Part shown: positions 1 through 10,740 of the stretch, one piece after another
How positions within the stretch are numbered: position 1 is the stretch's first letter
How the letters are laid out: every line of letters begins with the position of its first letter
NCBI GenBank assembly: GCA_038503035.1
Contig: JAVSML010020391.1
Location: forward strand, 237,739 to 301,738
Direction: 5' to 3'
From: Crocodylus rhombifer
Taxonomy: Eukaryota; Chordata; Crocodylia; Crocodylidae
DNA: 64,000 bases
Notes under the pieces: model-generated
What the model saw: only the letters and a program-made list of their open reading frames with translations
Database searches by the model: none
What the model was told of the DNA's origin: nothing
Made by a program: the position numbers and the translations under genes

Positions 1-38
1 ATTTACCCAGGACGATATGGGTTTTTAATACCCAAAAG

Positions 39-422
39 TAGAGCCTTACCAAATTCATGGTGGAAGTGGTGTGCATGGTGGCTCCTCTAATCGTGTACAG
101 TCCCCCCCCGTTGCTGATTGGTAGAGGGGCCCTGCTTGCAGTTTACTCCTGATCAGCAGGGAGGCAAAAACTGTGGTTTTAAATATGGTGTCATTTTTCC
201 CTTCTACTGCCGATTGGTTGAGAGGCCCCAGTGGCCCTGCTGACCAGCGGAGAGGCAAAAGCAGTGCCATGCTTAAAACCATGGTTTTCATTTTCCCACT
301 GAGCAGGAGCAAGCTGCAAGCAAGGTCCCTCTGCTGATCAGCAAAGGGGAGGGCAGGGGTACCTGCAAGATAATAGGAGCCATAGCATACACCATTTCTG
401 CCAAGAATTCAATACAGCCCTA
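39..422. mobile_element. Non-autonomous hAT-like element
   Basis: The left end starts TAGAGCCTTACCAAATTC. The reverse complement of the right end starts TAGGGCTGTATTGAATTC, so the ends form imperfect terminal inverted repeats. The flanking 8-mers cccaaaag (31-38) and cccataat (423-430) agree at 5 of 8 positions, as expected for an old hAT-type target duplication. The interior has no transposase; it holds two diverged copies of a module containing a gattggt core and GC-rich Gs. The candidate at 39058-39376 has related ends. The class is inferred from duplication length and end structure. Confidence 0.45.
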
Positions 423-1773
423 CCCATAATATTATGAAAAAGAAACCCTGGTCTGCAGCCAAACATAGCATCTTAGATTCAAGACTTTATGAACTGTAAG
501 CAGTTATCCATACTATTAATAACCCCAAGAAACTACTGCAATAATTTAAGAGAATGTGGTGCTAGTTTATTCTTTTTTAAAAAGTAAGTTGTTGCTTTGT
601 TTGAACACCTGTGCTTGTGTAAGAACTTCAGCCATTTACTCCAAGTGTTTTTGGGAGGTTTCATTTCAGCTTATTACATAAGCAAGTTGGCAGATGCAAG
701 TAACCAATCGGTGCTTTTTCATTGAATGTCATATTTAGAAAAGAATGCAAACAATACCGCTTCACTTAAAAATTCTAAAAGCCCCAACAACTTATTTCTA
801 CTATAAAAGTTAGCTTTTCTGTGAAAAGGAGACAGAGGGAGGTGGTTACATTCCATTTACAGGACAGTTAACAGTTTTCATTTCACCCTTAAGGCCCTGG
901 CCTTCCTGAAAGTACAAAATCCCTTCCATAGTTTGGAAAACTTATTACTAGAAGAACTTTACCAAAGCACTGTGAAAGTAACTCTTCAGTTTTGGAGCAA
1001 AGAAACTGCCAACAAAGAATAACATTGAAACCAATTTCCTTTCCCAGAAAATTCCCCTGAAACTTATGCCGAGTCAGAGTAAAGAAGAGAAAATGAAAAC
1101 AAAACTATGCAGTTATGAAACAGAAGACACTTCTTAGAACCAGCAATGTCACAGGGATGTAGAAAATTGAAAGAGACCATTCCCCTGTTAGCTTAGAGCG
1201 AGGAGTGAAAAGTCTTTGCGAACAGATCAGCAAAACTGAAGAAATTAATTCTCTGTGCTCCAAGAACTACTGGGCCAGGGAAGCAGAATAAGTTCTTGGA
1301 AACAGTGTTTTCATTAAAAACAGGCTTCTTAACGCTGGATGATTTAAACTAACAAAAACAAAGAACAACATGGTCAAGTCATTCATTACCATTTACAACA
1401 TGCACTTTCTCCCAGCAAAATTACCTGCTGGATATTTGGGGGGGGGGGGGGGGAGGCCACATTGTAAAGAAGTGAAGGGAGCAGAGGGCCTGATTCTGCA
1501 GGAGCCAAGCTGTGCAGCACCTCTGAGCCAGGTAAGCAGCCAGCAGTACTTGCTGAACCAATTGAGCACCTACCCAGCTTGAGACTTGGGTCCAGGTATT
1601 TGCCTCAACCAGTCAAGTCAGCCAAGAGTCTCATACTGACGGAGCAGAACTGCCCAGTCTCATTTCTGGAGCTGGGTGGGCCCTTAGCTGATTCAGCAAG
1701 CATTGCCAACTGCCCATGAGGATTAAGAAATAAGGCTGGACAGCTCGGCTTAGCCAGCATCTTCAGCCTAGGA
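423..1773. other. Intergenic sequence, no gene seen
   Basis: No exon, RNA gene or clear repeat is visible. It contains a run of 16 G at 1438-1453, which is prone to length errors. If the promoter at 6900-8100 belongs to CREBRF, this stretch lies in a long first intron or further within that gene. Confidence 0.5.
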
Positions 1774-3120
1774 CAGTGGTCTCCAACCTTTGGCATTTAA
1801 AAGTGTAGCAGGGCACTAAGGTGCCTGCTACTTGAAAAGTAGGAATGGTCACCCAGGTGCCGGTCGCCAGGGCAACTAGGAGGAGCTAGGGGCTCACCCC
1901 TGTTGAGTCAGCTGACCGGAAGGGGCAGGCCTGGCTCCTATATAACTCCCAGGCTGAGGCCATGCAGGAGGCCCTTACCTGTGACAAAAGCAGGAGCAGC
2001 TCTGCCCTGAGTGAAAAAAGGGAGAAGTCTCAAGGTGGGTGCAGCTGGTGATATGGGGGAGAGACAGCGCACTTGTGGGGTGGCTCAGAAGATGTTTTAG
2101 CCGTGAGGCCTGGATTTAAGTTATAGTGTGGAGGCTTGTGTTTTGTGTATGTTGTTTAAACCAGAGGACCAGGAGAGGCTATAAGGGGATGGAGGAGGCC
2201 TCATAGGGGGCCCATGGCTGTGTGGGAACCCCAGGCCCAAGAGACGGGCAGCAAGAAAGGTGCCAGAGAAGGCACAGCATTTTGGGGTGTACTGACCCCG
2301 GCACCTGTGGGGGCATTTCTGAGACAAGCCTGCAGAAGCCAGAGCGCCTGTGGGGCGCAATTCTGAGAAAAGGCTGCAGAAAGCCAGAGTGCCTGTGGGA
2401 CGCAACTGAGAGACAAAGGCTACAGAGGGCCCAAGCGCCAGAGGGTGCGCTGAAAGACAAGGGCTGCGGAGAGCCCGAGTGCCAGAGAGGGCGCAGAGGG
2501 CGAGATAGACTAAACAATGTCCAGTCCATCAGCAAGGCTTGGGGCATGGTACAGGGGTGGTTGGAGCCACCCATGGCCCATAAGAGTTTGGAACCCCGTT
2601 GTATAAACAAGGATTGGGGTAGTAGGAACAGTGACCAGGAAAACGAGGCAACCTCCCTTTTACTTTCAGAAGATCAAGTTGTGGTGGGAGAGAATGAGGG
2701 TGTGTTAATGCAAACTTAACACGGTAGGGGGCGCTAGGGGAGAGCTCAGCAGCCCTAGGACATTTTCGCCTGCCTGGTACAAAAAGCAACCCAAGATCTA
2801 CCATGTGCTGCCACCACCTCTCTTCCACCTAGCAGGTAAGTCTGTGGGGAGGGGCAGACTGATACAGAGGGAGAAAACATTATTTGGGGGTGTGCCTCCC
2901 CAGCAGGTAAGTCCCACTCTGCTGGGTCCCACTCAACTGACCCCTGCTCCTGCCTCTATGGCACTGTCCCTCACCATGGGGGACTTGATCTAGCCCCTGC
3001 CCCTTCCCTCCCCCATGGATGGACCTGCTGGGCTGGGGCATGCGCGCTGGCACTCAGGCCCCTACCACAGCCTCGGATGTACCGCAAGAGGCTCCAAGAT
3101 CTACTGGTTGGTGACCACTG
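1774..3120. mobile_element. Non-autonomous hAT element, 1.35 kb
   Basis: The left end reads CAGTGGTCTCCAACC and the reverse complement of the right end reads CAGTGGTCACCAACC, a 15-bp terminal inverted repeat with one mismatch. The flanking 8-mers gcctagga (1766-1773) and gcctaaga (3121-3128) match at 7 of 8 positions, the hallmark of hAT integration. The interior is GC-rich with a short tandem array at about 2321-2495 and two caggtaagtc splice-donor-like stretches near 2834 and 2903. No transposase similarity is visible, so it is probably a deletion derivative mobilised in trans. Confidence 0.75.
2321..2495 (+). repeat. Four-copy tandem repeat, about 44 bp unit
   Basis: Four consecutive units of 43-44 bp each begin gaga or gaaa, contain a ggctgcaga-like core, then ccagag and a g(c)gc-rich end. 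The copies diverge by roughly 20-30% from each other by eye. The array sits inside the hAT element at 1774-3120, so it probably belongs to that element rather than to the host locus. The unit is not a multiple of three throughout, so a coding role is unlikely. Confidence 0.6.
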
Positions 3121-3486
3121 GCCTAAGACTTGGTCCTGCTTGATCTGCCCCTCAAAGTGGGGGATACTGTATCCTGCAGCTAGGGATTAACAGAGCAGCC
3201 ACAAATTTTTGCCTTTCCTGCCCCCACTCTCCCCTAAAAAACAAACAAAACCACCAAGAAACAAAAAACCCTGTAACTGCCTATGTTTTCCCCAAGAAAC
3301 ACCCCTCCCCCCCACGAAACCCTTTCTCCTAATTGTTCCCACTTTTTCTGTAGGCTACCCACAATGAAAGTTAAACTAGTGTACACCTCTAACATTTACT
3401 TGGCTTTTACACTAGAGCCAGATTAGTAGAGATTGTGGGGGGTTTTGCTTTCTGGAGAGAGGAACATGGCCTTTTTCTGTGGATCT

Positions 3487-3830
3487 CTCAAATCATAAAA
3501 AAATTAGAGCTAAAAGGGACCTCAGGAAATAATAATTTAGCCCAATCCCCTGCTCAAAGCAGGACCATCCCCAACTGGATCATTCCAGCAAAGGCTTTGT
3601 TGAACCAGGCCTTAAAAACCTCTAAGAACAGAGATTCTAACACCTGCCTAAGTAACCTGTTCCAGTGCTTCACCATCCTCCTAGTGAGAGAAGTTCTCTC
3701 ATATCCAACCTAAACCTCCCTTGCTGCAACTTCAGACCATTGCTCCTTGTTCCGTCATCTGCCACCACTGAGAACAGTCCAGCTCCATCCTCTTTGGAAC
3801 CCCGCTTCAGGTAATTTAAATGCTACCTGC
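3487..3830 (-). mobile_element. CR1-type LINE 3' fragment
   Basis: Read on the plus strand this matches the reversed CR1 tail familiar from sauropsid genomes: a line with aaaagggacctcagg, then cccctgctcaaagcagg, then text on accattgctccttgttc near 3740. It is truncated and has no open reading frame. CR1 elements usually insert as 5'-truncated 3' ends, which fits. Naming rests on recognition of the tail, not on an alignment. Confidence 0.6.
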
Positions 3831-3889
3831 ATTTTAAGTCTGTCAGCAGCAGGATACTGACAGCCCTTATCCTAATGTGTTACTTATGG

Positions 3890-4008
3890 AAGGTTAGGGT
3901 GCTTTTGACATCCTTGGGCACCAGGGATAATCCTGCTTCAAGCAGGGGGTTGGACTAGACCTCTGGAGGCCTGTTCTAGCCAACTGTTCTATGAGCCTAT
4001 GAGTAACA
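3890..4008 (+). mobile_element. CR1-type LINE 3' end
   Basis: The sequence has the CR1 3'-terminal phrase gggggttggactagacctc followed by a short cctatga-type end near 4000. It lies in opposite orientation to the CR1 fragment at 3487-3830, so two insertions or a rearranged pair are present. Confidence 0.5.
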
Positions 4009-4067
4009 ATTGAATATTCACATGGGTACTGAAGTTGTGCAAATGAGCTGACATACACAGACATCAG

Positions 4068-5015
4068 TGGGGGTGCATCAACAGGTTTTTGGGGCCAAAA
4101 CTGATACTCTATATTTAAGGAGGCATATCACCTGATACCAATCCGATTTCTGATACAGCTGCCTCCAGCTGGTAAGTCCAATGCTGTGAAAGGGGAGGGA
4201 AGGAGACAGAAGGGGTGTCAGGGGCAGATCAACGCTCCCCATAGTGAGGGAAGGCGCAGGTGCTGCTCAGGCAGAGGGAGGGGGGTAGGCACAGCCACAG
4301 TTTGTTGGCGGTGGGGGGAAAGGACAACGACAACAGCTGTTCCCACCATTGCTCGCATCCCGGGAGGGCACAGAGCCTGTGCGGGGTGGAGCAGGCTGCA
4401 GCCGAGCCTGCACGGGGTTCTTCTTAGTGGGGGCTGGGCTCAGAGTGGGTGCCAGCAGCACAGGGAAGATTCTGCACCCACCCCAAGTTTTACCGCTATT
4501 CCACTCCCAGCACCACTGCTGCCACCAGCCATCCAGTGCAGCCCTGACTTAGCACCCTGCCTCCACCTATGTGCCAGGAAGAGACAGGGCTGCACTGGGA
4601 GCAGAGTGGCAGCAAAATTTGGGGTGCAGTATCCCCCCCAGTGCTGCCAGCACTTGCTCCAAGCCCAGCCCCCACTGAGAAGAGCCACACACATTCCTGT
4701 CTGCAGCTGACCTGGCCTTGCAGAGATCCAGGGGGCACATGCCCCGCCTGTGCCCTGCCAGGATGCAAGCAGTGGTAGGAGCTGCCTACCCACCTACTCC
4801 CTTCCTCATCCTGGGTGGCACTGATCTGCTGCCTCCCACCCAGCTTCCCGCCATGCTGGGATTGCCACTTGGAGGCATCTCTCCAAGCTGCTGGCTCTGC
4901 TTTTTGCTGCCCGAGCGCTGCACTGCGGCTGCACACAGCACACTCATTTATCAGCCAAATTATCAGCCCCATCTGTACCGATCCGATATCAGATTGAAGC
5001 ATCAGTGCACCTCTA
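4068..5015. mobile_element. Non-autonomous hAT element with perfect 8-bp duplication
   Basis: A perfect 8-bp duplication, gacatcag, flanks the element at 4060-4067 and 5016-5023. The ends read TGGGGGTGCATCA and, reversed, TAGAGGTGCACTGATG, giving a short imperfect terminal repeat. Sub-terminal motifs with ccgat (near 4141 and 4981) recur in inverted form, as in other hAT ends. The 0.9-kb interior is GC-rich with no transposase. Positions 4153 onward carry a module (cagctggtaagtc, then aaggggagggaa) also found in the unrelated element at 31652. Confidence 0.75.
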
Positions 5016-5241
5016 GACATCAGTCTACCTTGTATTAATACATTATTTTAAAATTTAAAAAGTATATCTGCTTTTAAATCCTACTACAAATAAATCCTAC
5101 TTGTAACGTATAGGGTCTGGTGCTGATGAAAGTTATGCTTGTTTTACATCAATATTACTTCAAGGAGTTACTCCTAAGTAACACAAGTGAAAGCATTTCA
5201 GTTGACAGTTTAAAGCTTTCAACAATTCATCTGGTATATAT

Positions 5242-5734
5242 TGGGAGTGTCTACAGAAGACATTTACTGAGGAGTAGTAAATTGATTAGCTCCATAATGA
5301 ATGTCTTGCATCCACATGTACAGTCCTAGTGGGCCACAGGAAACTAACTCTGCAGCAGGGTAGCACCTGTAAATACAAGCACTGTCCTGCTGCACAGTTT
5401 TTTTCCATGTGCAGCAGAGCATATGTAGACACTGAGTCAGCTGGCAGGGACTCAAGGGTGTTTCAGCACAAGGGCTGCCTGCCAGCTAGCCCCATACTGG
5501 AGCACCCTCATGGCCTGACCAGCCCCTCCACAGCACACTGAGCCACGTCAGAGCAGCCCTGGGCTGGCAGGCTGACCCCACTGGGGCCCTTGCTAGCTAG
5601 GGCTGCTCTGACCTGGTTCAATGTACTGTGGGCCCAGGCACATGTTCCAACAGTAGGGCCAGAAGCAATAAACTTCAGTGCAATATGTGCTGGCATTTAT
5701 CGCCGAGTGCTAATAGCACATGTAGATGCGCCCA
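5242..5734. mobile_element. Possible DNA transposon remnant
   Basis: The left end TGGGAGTGTCTACA and the reversed right end TGGGCGCATCTACA match at 11 of 14 positions. I cannot find a convincing target duplication. Inside, gtcagagcagccct (5547-5560) and agggctgctctgac (5599-5612) form a perfect 14-bp inverted repeat around a 38-nt spacer. It could be a short fold-back element or a chance pairing in GC-rich sequence. Confidence 0.35.
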
Positions 5735-6899
5735 CCCAGGGCTTGGGAGGGAGGCAGCAGCACTGGTGGTGGTGATGGTGGTAGCGTGTGGAAACCAAAG
5801 CATTTATTAACTCAGAACAAAAGCTAGAGTTCTGGCTCTGAAATCAGTGTTAATTCTCTCACTGGTTTTCTTAAATAAATCTTTTAAAAAGCAGCGTTCC
5901 TGGCCAACTCACTATTGCACAGCTGTATTAAGGAACTGCCAAGTCAAAGGAGTGAAATTAAAGACACAGCAATAATTTAGGCATGCTACCTAAATACACT
6001 ATCAAGCCTGCAGAGCTCAGAGGGGAGAAATAAAGTTCAGCAATAAGACTTGAATTGTACAATAAGTTCTTAGCAGTCAGGCTCCAGCTCCTCTGGAGCT
6101 GATAAAGATGCAGCTCAGCGGCATTTTGTACCTGTGCACATCTGGGCCCGGGGCGAGGTGCAAAACTGGGTAGACAGCAGAGGGCTGGGGCTGGGGCCAC
6201 AATCTGCTCCCCACACACCTCTGCCCAGGGAAGATATCTGTTGCAGAGGCATGCAGGCAGATCAGGGCTCTGCCCCTGCCCTGGCCCCATGCTGTCATTG
6301 CCCCAAGATCTCAGGGTCTTCCTGGCCCCACCTCATATCTCACTACTGGACACTGGTCCACACCTACCTGCAGCCCCTTCCCATCCATCTGGGCACTCAC
6401 TGTGTCCCCACAGGTCCAGACCCTGGTGGTGGGTGCAGGGCAGATGGGCCAGGGTGCTCACCTCCCCCAGCGCTGCCCCCCGAGAGGACCACGGCAGTTA
6501 ATAGCCGACACTCTCAGGCCTATGAACCTTCATTTATTTACATGACAGGAAAAAGGCAGGAAAGGCGATTACAAGTTACATACTTGGATACCTGCATTGT
6601 CTTTAAAATGAAAGCAAAACCGAGTGAAACCGAATTAAAAATCCTGACTTTCAAGGAAGAGATCCCAAACAGGTTGTCACTTTTTTTAGATTTAAATTGA
6701 TTTTGGGGGGTTTCTGGAGCAGAGGAGCCAGACACCAGCAGACACTGACCATCACTCTTTCGGGAGAGCCACTGGGGAGAGGGAGCAGCATGCAGGACCT
6801 GGTGGAGCAAGGCTGCCTAGGGGAATTCAGCTCTTTGCAGCTTCCCTGCCCCGAAGCCAAGCAGCAAGACCCAGGCCTACTGCTGGCGCCTCAGCCCGC
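5735..6899. other. Unassigned sequence with GC-rich block
   Basis: No exon is recognised. Positions 6120-6500 are GC-rich and resemble in composition the interiors of the hAT elements elsewhere in the window, but I found no terminal repeats or target duplication. The rest is AT-richer unique sequence leading into the CpG island. Confidence 0.4.
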
Positions 6900-7540
6900 C
6901 CAGGAAGCAGGAACGGGGCTGTGGCCGAGGAGGGCTGTGGGGCAGCCGGCAGCAAGGTTGCCTCCTGCCCCAGCCTCCCCCGCCCCGCTAACACACCTCC
7001 CTCCAACATGGCTGCCCGCCGCCCGCACGGGGCACAGCCTACCCCGCTGGCGCGGCCCGCCCCTCCCCCCCTGCAGCTCCATTGGGCAACCGCTACCTCG
7101 CGCCCGCCCGGATTGGCCCGCGCACCCGCCGCTCACGCGCCCAGCTGCTCTGTCAAGCTCGGCTGAGGCGACATGTAAACAAATCCCGCGCTCGGGCTCC
7201 TCGGCTGGGCAGCGCCGCTTCCCCCGCGGGGCCAGGCGGCGGGGGTAGAGGCGGTTCCGCCGGGGCTGCCACCTGGGCTGCGACGGCCTCCGCAGCCGCC
7301 AGGGCAAAGCAAGGGGCCGCGACACGCCCCCTTCCCGGGCTGCGCGCTGGGTGCCTCTCGGCTGGATGCAGCCCGCCGCGCCCCGGGCGCCTGCGGCCAC
7401 TCACCCCCGCCTCAGCCCTGCTAGGAACAGCACGTCGCCTGCACCCCCCCGGCAGCACCCACCGCCCGGCCGCGCCGTCCCACCCCGGCAGGGGCTGCTG
7501 GAGCGGCCCAGCACCCCACCAGGACTGTCCGGCCCGGCCG

Positions 7541-7557
7541 CCGCTCACCTGGCGCCT
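7541..7557 (-). other. Candidate first-exon splice donor
   Basis: On the minus strand the sequence GCGCCAG is followed by GTGAGCGG, with the exon edge at 7549. It is the best donor in the island and would end a noncoding first exon beginning near 7650-7700, just downstream of the CCAAT and E-box cluster. This is prediction only. Confidence 0.35.
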
Positions 7558-7714
7558 CCCTAGGCCCGCGGGGGAGGGGGCGCCTCAGCACCGGGCGCCG
7601 CCCGCCCGGCCCCGGCGCTGTCTCCGGCCCCGGCCCGGCCTCTCCATGCTGCTCAGGTTTGTTTTGTTTATGTCCCTTCCTGACTGGCTTCCGGAAATCG
7701 CGTGACTCGCCCCC

Positions 7715-7852
7715 GTCACGTGGCGGGGGGGAGGGGGCGCCGCCGACCAATCGCGGTGCGCCGGCCCGAGGGCCAATGGGAGGCTGGGGGCGGGGACTCC
7801 GTCACGTGACGGCAGAGGGGGTGTGGGGGGCTCTCTGCGCTCGTTCCACGTG
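7715..7852. promoter_or_regulatory. Cluster of three CACGTG sites, one perfect CLEAR motif
   Basis: GTCACGTGGC is at 7715-7724, GTCACGTGAC at 7801-7810 and CACGTG at 7847-7852. The middle site equals the palindromic consensus known for the lysosomal CLEAR element bound by TFEB, TFE3 and MITF. All three lie within 140 bp inside the CpG island and upstream of the likely minus-strand start. Binding by USF or MYC/MAX is also possible, since they share the core. Confidence 0.55.
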
Positions 7853-8160
7853 TGTCTCGCCCCCCGTGGGCCGGGGAAGGCTCACTCAGCGATTCAGAGG
7901 GTGGGGCGGTCACCGCTAAAAGCGCTGCCGTGACTGCGGAAATCCCCGTCCTGGTCCCATCTTACCTACCTCGGTGATCCGGGCCCGCTCCGGTCTTGTC
8001 CTGCTCGTTTCACTCGTCCAGACCAACCCGATCGTCTCAGCCCAGCAGCACAACTTGGTACCGGAGGCCGGGGCCGGAGTGAGGGTGCACGGAGCACCCG
8101 TAATTAACACAACGTTGACGGTCAAGGCTTGTGGCCAGCCTTAGTTTTTTATATATAGAC

Positions 8161-8350
8161 CTCACGAAGCATCCTCTTCCTGAACTGGTCTGCCAACCCC
8201 CGTCCGCAGCTATGTGCTAACGAGAGAGAGGACATAAACATACTGTTATCACATAGCTGTGGACTGGGGTTTACGATTTTATTTTGATTGTTATCACACA
8301 GCTGGGGTGGGGGGTTTGGCAGATGAGTTCAGAAAGAGGATGCTTCGGGG
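8161..8350. repeat. Imperfect inverted repeat, about 60-bp arms
   Basis: The reverse complement of 8161-8221 closely follows 8290-8350: both run gtta.cacA.agctg, then a G-rich run, ggcaga, agttcag and gaggatgcttcg. Identity is about 80% by eye. A third, partial copy at 8245-8272 is in the orientation of the right arm. This is either a fold-back element or a local inverted duplication. It lies just upstream of the CpG island relative to minus-strand transcription. Confidence 0.65.
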
Positions 8351-10546
8351 AAATTGGGCAAAGAAGTCTAGAAGTGGTTGAAGGAGCAGGAAGATAGGGA
8401 AGCAACAGCAAGCTGTAGAGCTGCTCAGAGAAACTTTAGTGGAGCCGTATTCCATCAGACTGCGCTGTTCCATTGAAATCCCGACCCTTTGAAAAACTGG
8501 CCCCATCCCACTAAAATTTCATTTTGGAATAAAAGTGGGGAGAAGGTTCCACTATGTCGAAACATCTGTTTTAAGTGTGCTTAGTTTTGAAAGGGCTTTT
8601 TATTCAAAATTCATTTTTCTTTTGTGTTTTATATACTTAAAAGTCACTCTCAAAAACAATCTGGGTTTCAACTGACCAAACATCAATTCTTAAAAAAATT
8701 TCTTTCATGGAGATTTTTTTTGAAATATTTGGATGGGCTGTTGTTTCAAAACAAAGGCAAATTTTGCAATGTGTTTTAAAAGCATCATTTCCAGTTTCTA
8801 AGCAACTGTAAGAGTCATTTTATAGTTGGTTTACACTTACAGGCTTTCATTCGCTTGCCTAATGCTACACTGTAAGGCTCGTAAATAGTTGAGAAGAAAA
8901 TTCAAATCCAGTCAAACAATTTTTAGTCATTATTTCTTAAGTATAATTTTATTTTTCATTTCAAAACTTACTGTAAAAACATCAGTTAGCAAGACAAGAT
9001 ATATAGACATACTAACAGTATTCAAAGAGAATAAAAATCAGTGCTCAAAGAGAGTCTTTAAGACATCCTCGGGGTCATTAATTGACACTGCTTTGTAAAT
9101 GAAGTTGTAGAGAAGAAACAGCCAAGGTTAACCAGTCTAATTTAGACTATCATACTCAACAACAGAAGAAAACAATAGTTATATGCAGTTTGTAATTTCT
9201 TGTAACGAAGCTTACATTTTAGGCTTCAAACACCGTGTCCATGTAAAAGTGTAAGAAAGACAGAATAGATCTCATGGGATGAATGTCACTTCTAAGGACC
9301 CCGATGCAGAGATAGATCCAGAGGGCACTTGCATGAGCTGCAAAAATTATACATACCAGTCGCAAATTTCCCTTTATCTTAAGCATCAACTTGGCGAATT
9401 AATTTTTTTCTGCCCGAAACAGTTTTCAGAAAACTGGTCCAAAAATGTTGAGACATACCTGGATTATTTTTATGCATATTATGGGGCTATCTGATTTGTC
9501 TGTTCAATTAATATCATGCCATCTGCTACATGGGTGCAAAGACGTCACACTATTTTTAGTAGATTTTTTTGCATAGACCTAGGAAACTGAAGTAGACGGC
9601 CTCAATCACTCCTGCTTAGAAACAGTACAGATGTTAAAGCTCCCAAAGTCTCATTTCTGTATAGTTTTGGGCATAACCTCTTGGCTAATGGCAGCGGAAT
9701 GGTGGGCAACTTGTGAATGCAAAGAACAAATGGGCTGTCTGATTTTTAAAAGAAACGTCTTCCCAAGTCAGAGCAGAGAGAAGTGAATCCCTTTCGGATC
9801 TATACCTGGACCCTTGATACAAATCCCAAAGGAAGCTTGTAGCCAAGGCTAAACACAGCAGACCTTCCAACTAAACACAGACAGTAAGGGGTGCTGAAAC
9901 CTGGAGATCTAATTGAAAGTGGGACAAATTATAAGAATCACCTTGGAGAGAAGGGGAGGCATGGGGCCTTGAAAGGTGTCACTTTGAACAGGGTCAGTGG
10001 TACAACTTGCCCTGAAACCACAGTACAGTAGCGGTTTTATACAGATGAACAAAGCAAGGAGGTGTCTGTCTTCAAAGATTTTTTTCTCTTCAGTTTTGTA
10101 GGAAGGTGGGGGCATAGACTGGTCTGTCCTGGCTTTGAAGCTTTTTAATGTATTATTATGGCAATCACGTGTATATAATACAAGAGCTGGATACGGTGCG
10201 CTTAGAGAAATGAATTCAAGCTGTCTGTGATTTGCATAAAAGCCACACATTGAGCTTAGGCTCATAACGTGCCTTTTGCTCATAGTATTTTATTTCCTTT
10301 GTTGCAGAAAATGTCTATGTTGTCCTATGTGCCAGTCTGTAGAAACAGATTTGAAGTTTGTGAACATCATTCCTTGCGCTTGCATAACCTGAGCTGTGTG
10401 TACAAATTAGCTAGAAGCCTAACTTTAATTTGCTCAGATAATTACTTTGTACACCCCACATCTGTTTTCCTATATCTGCAAGTCATAGATGACTAGATTT
10501 TTGCAACTATGGGTACCCACATTTGAAGTCAAACAGTCTTCTAAGG
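8351..10546. other. Intergenic sequence, nothing recognised
   Basis: This AT-rich stretch separates the CpG island from the 3' end of ATP6V0E1. I see no exon-like segment, no RNA gene and no assignable repeat in it. Confidence 0.5.
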
Positions 10547-10740
10547 CAGGAATCAGCAACCTACAGACTGCAGCATTTCAGTGGTGAAGGGCTTTACCTA
10601 GACAGTAGAGGAAAGTCGTGGCTGGGTTGGAACAAGGGATGATCCTACCTTGTGAGATCCCTTCCAGTCCTACTTTCTTATGAACCTTCCCTTGAAGATC
10701 TGTTCTACAGCAGGGGCTGAGTTAACGTTGCCAACCATTG
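10547..10740. mobile_element. hAT-type MITE with an internal CR1-like tail
   Basis: The ends read CAGGAATCAGCAACC and, reversed, CAATGGTTGGCAACG. The flanking 8-mers ttctaagg (10539-10546) and ttctacag (10741-10748) agree at 6 of 8 positions. Positions of about 10630-10685 resemble a plus-strand CR1 3' end (gatccCttccagtcctac-like), suggesting a nested insertion or shared origin. Both calls are old and diverged. Confidence 0.5.

Larger units (their letters stand above)
6900..8100 (-). promoter_or_regulatory. CREBRF: CpG-island promoter, probably CREBRF 5' end
   Basis: About 1.2 kb is very rich in G+C and in CpG. CCAAT-type boxes lie at about 7746 and 7771 (CCAAT on plus) and about 7082 and 7111 (ATTGG on plus), with CACGTG sites at 7717, 7803 and 7847. 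On the minus strand strong splice donors occur at 7549/7548 (CGCCAG then GTGAGC), at about 7404 and at about 7964, compatible with alternative noncoding first exons. Assignment to CREBRF is inference: it follows ATP6V0E1 in the same direction in human 5q35, and no CREBRF coding sequence is in the window. A bidirectional promoter is not excluded. Confidence 0.5.

Noticed and set aside
4186..5020. Two overlapping 174-codon frames on opposite strands
   Set aside because: Both fall inside a non-autonomous hAT element bounded by a perfect 8-bp duplication, and neither resembles a transposase.
1..6899. CREBRF coding exons
   Set aside because: I searched the minus strand by eye for the basic-leucine-zipper and acidic regions and saw none; only the presumed 5' end is present.
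6891..7750. Frames of up to 207 codons across the CpG island
   Set aside because: CpG-rich promoter DNA is poor in stop codons. The frames are Pro/Arg/Ala/Gly-rich on both strands with no family signal.
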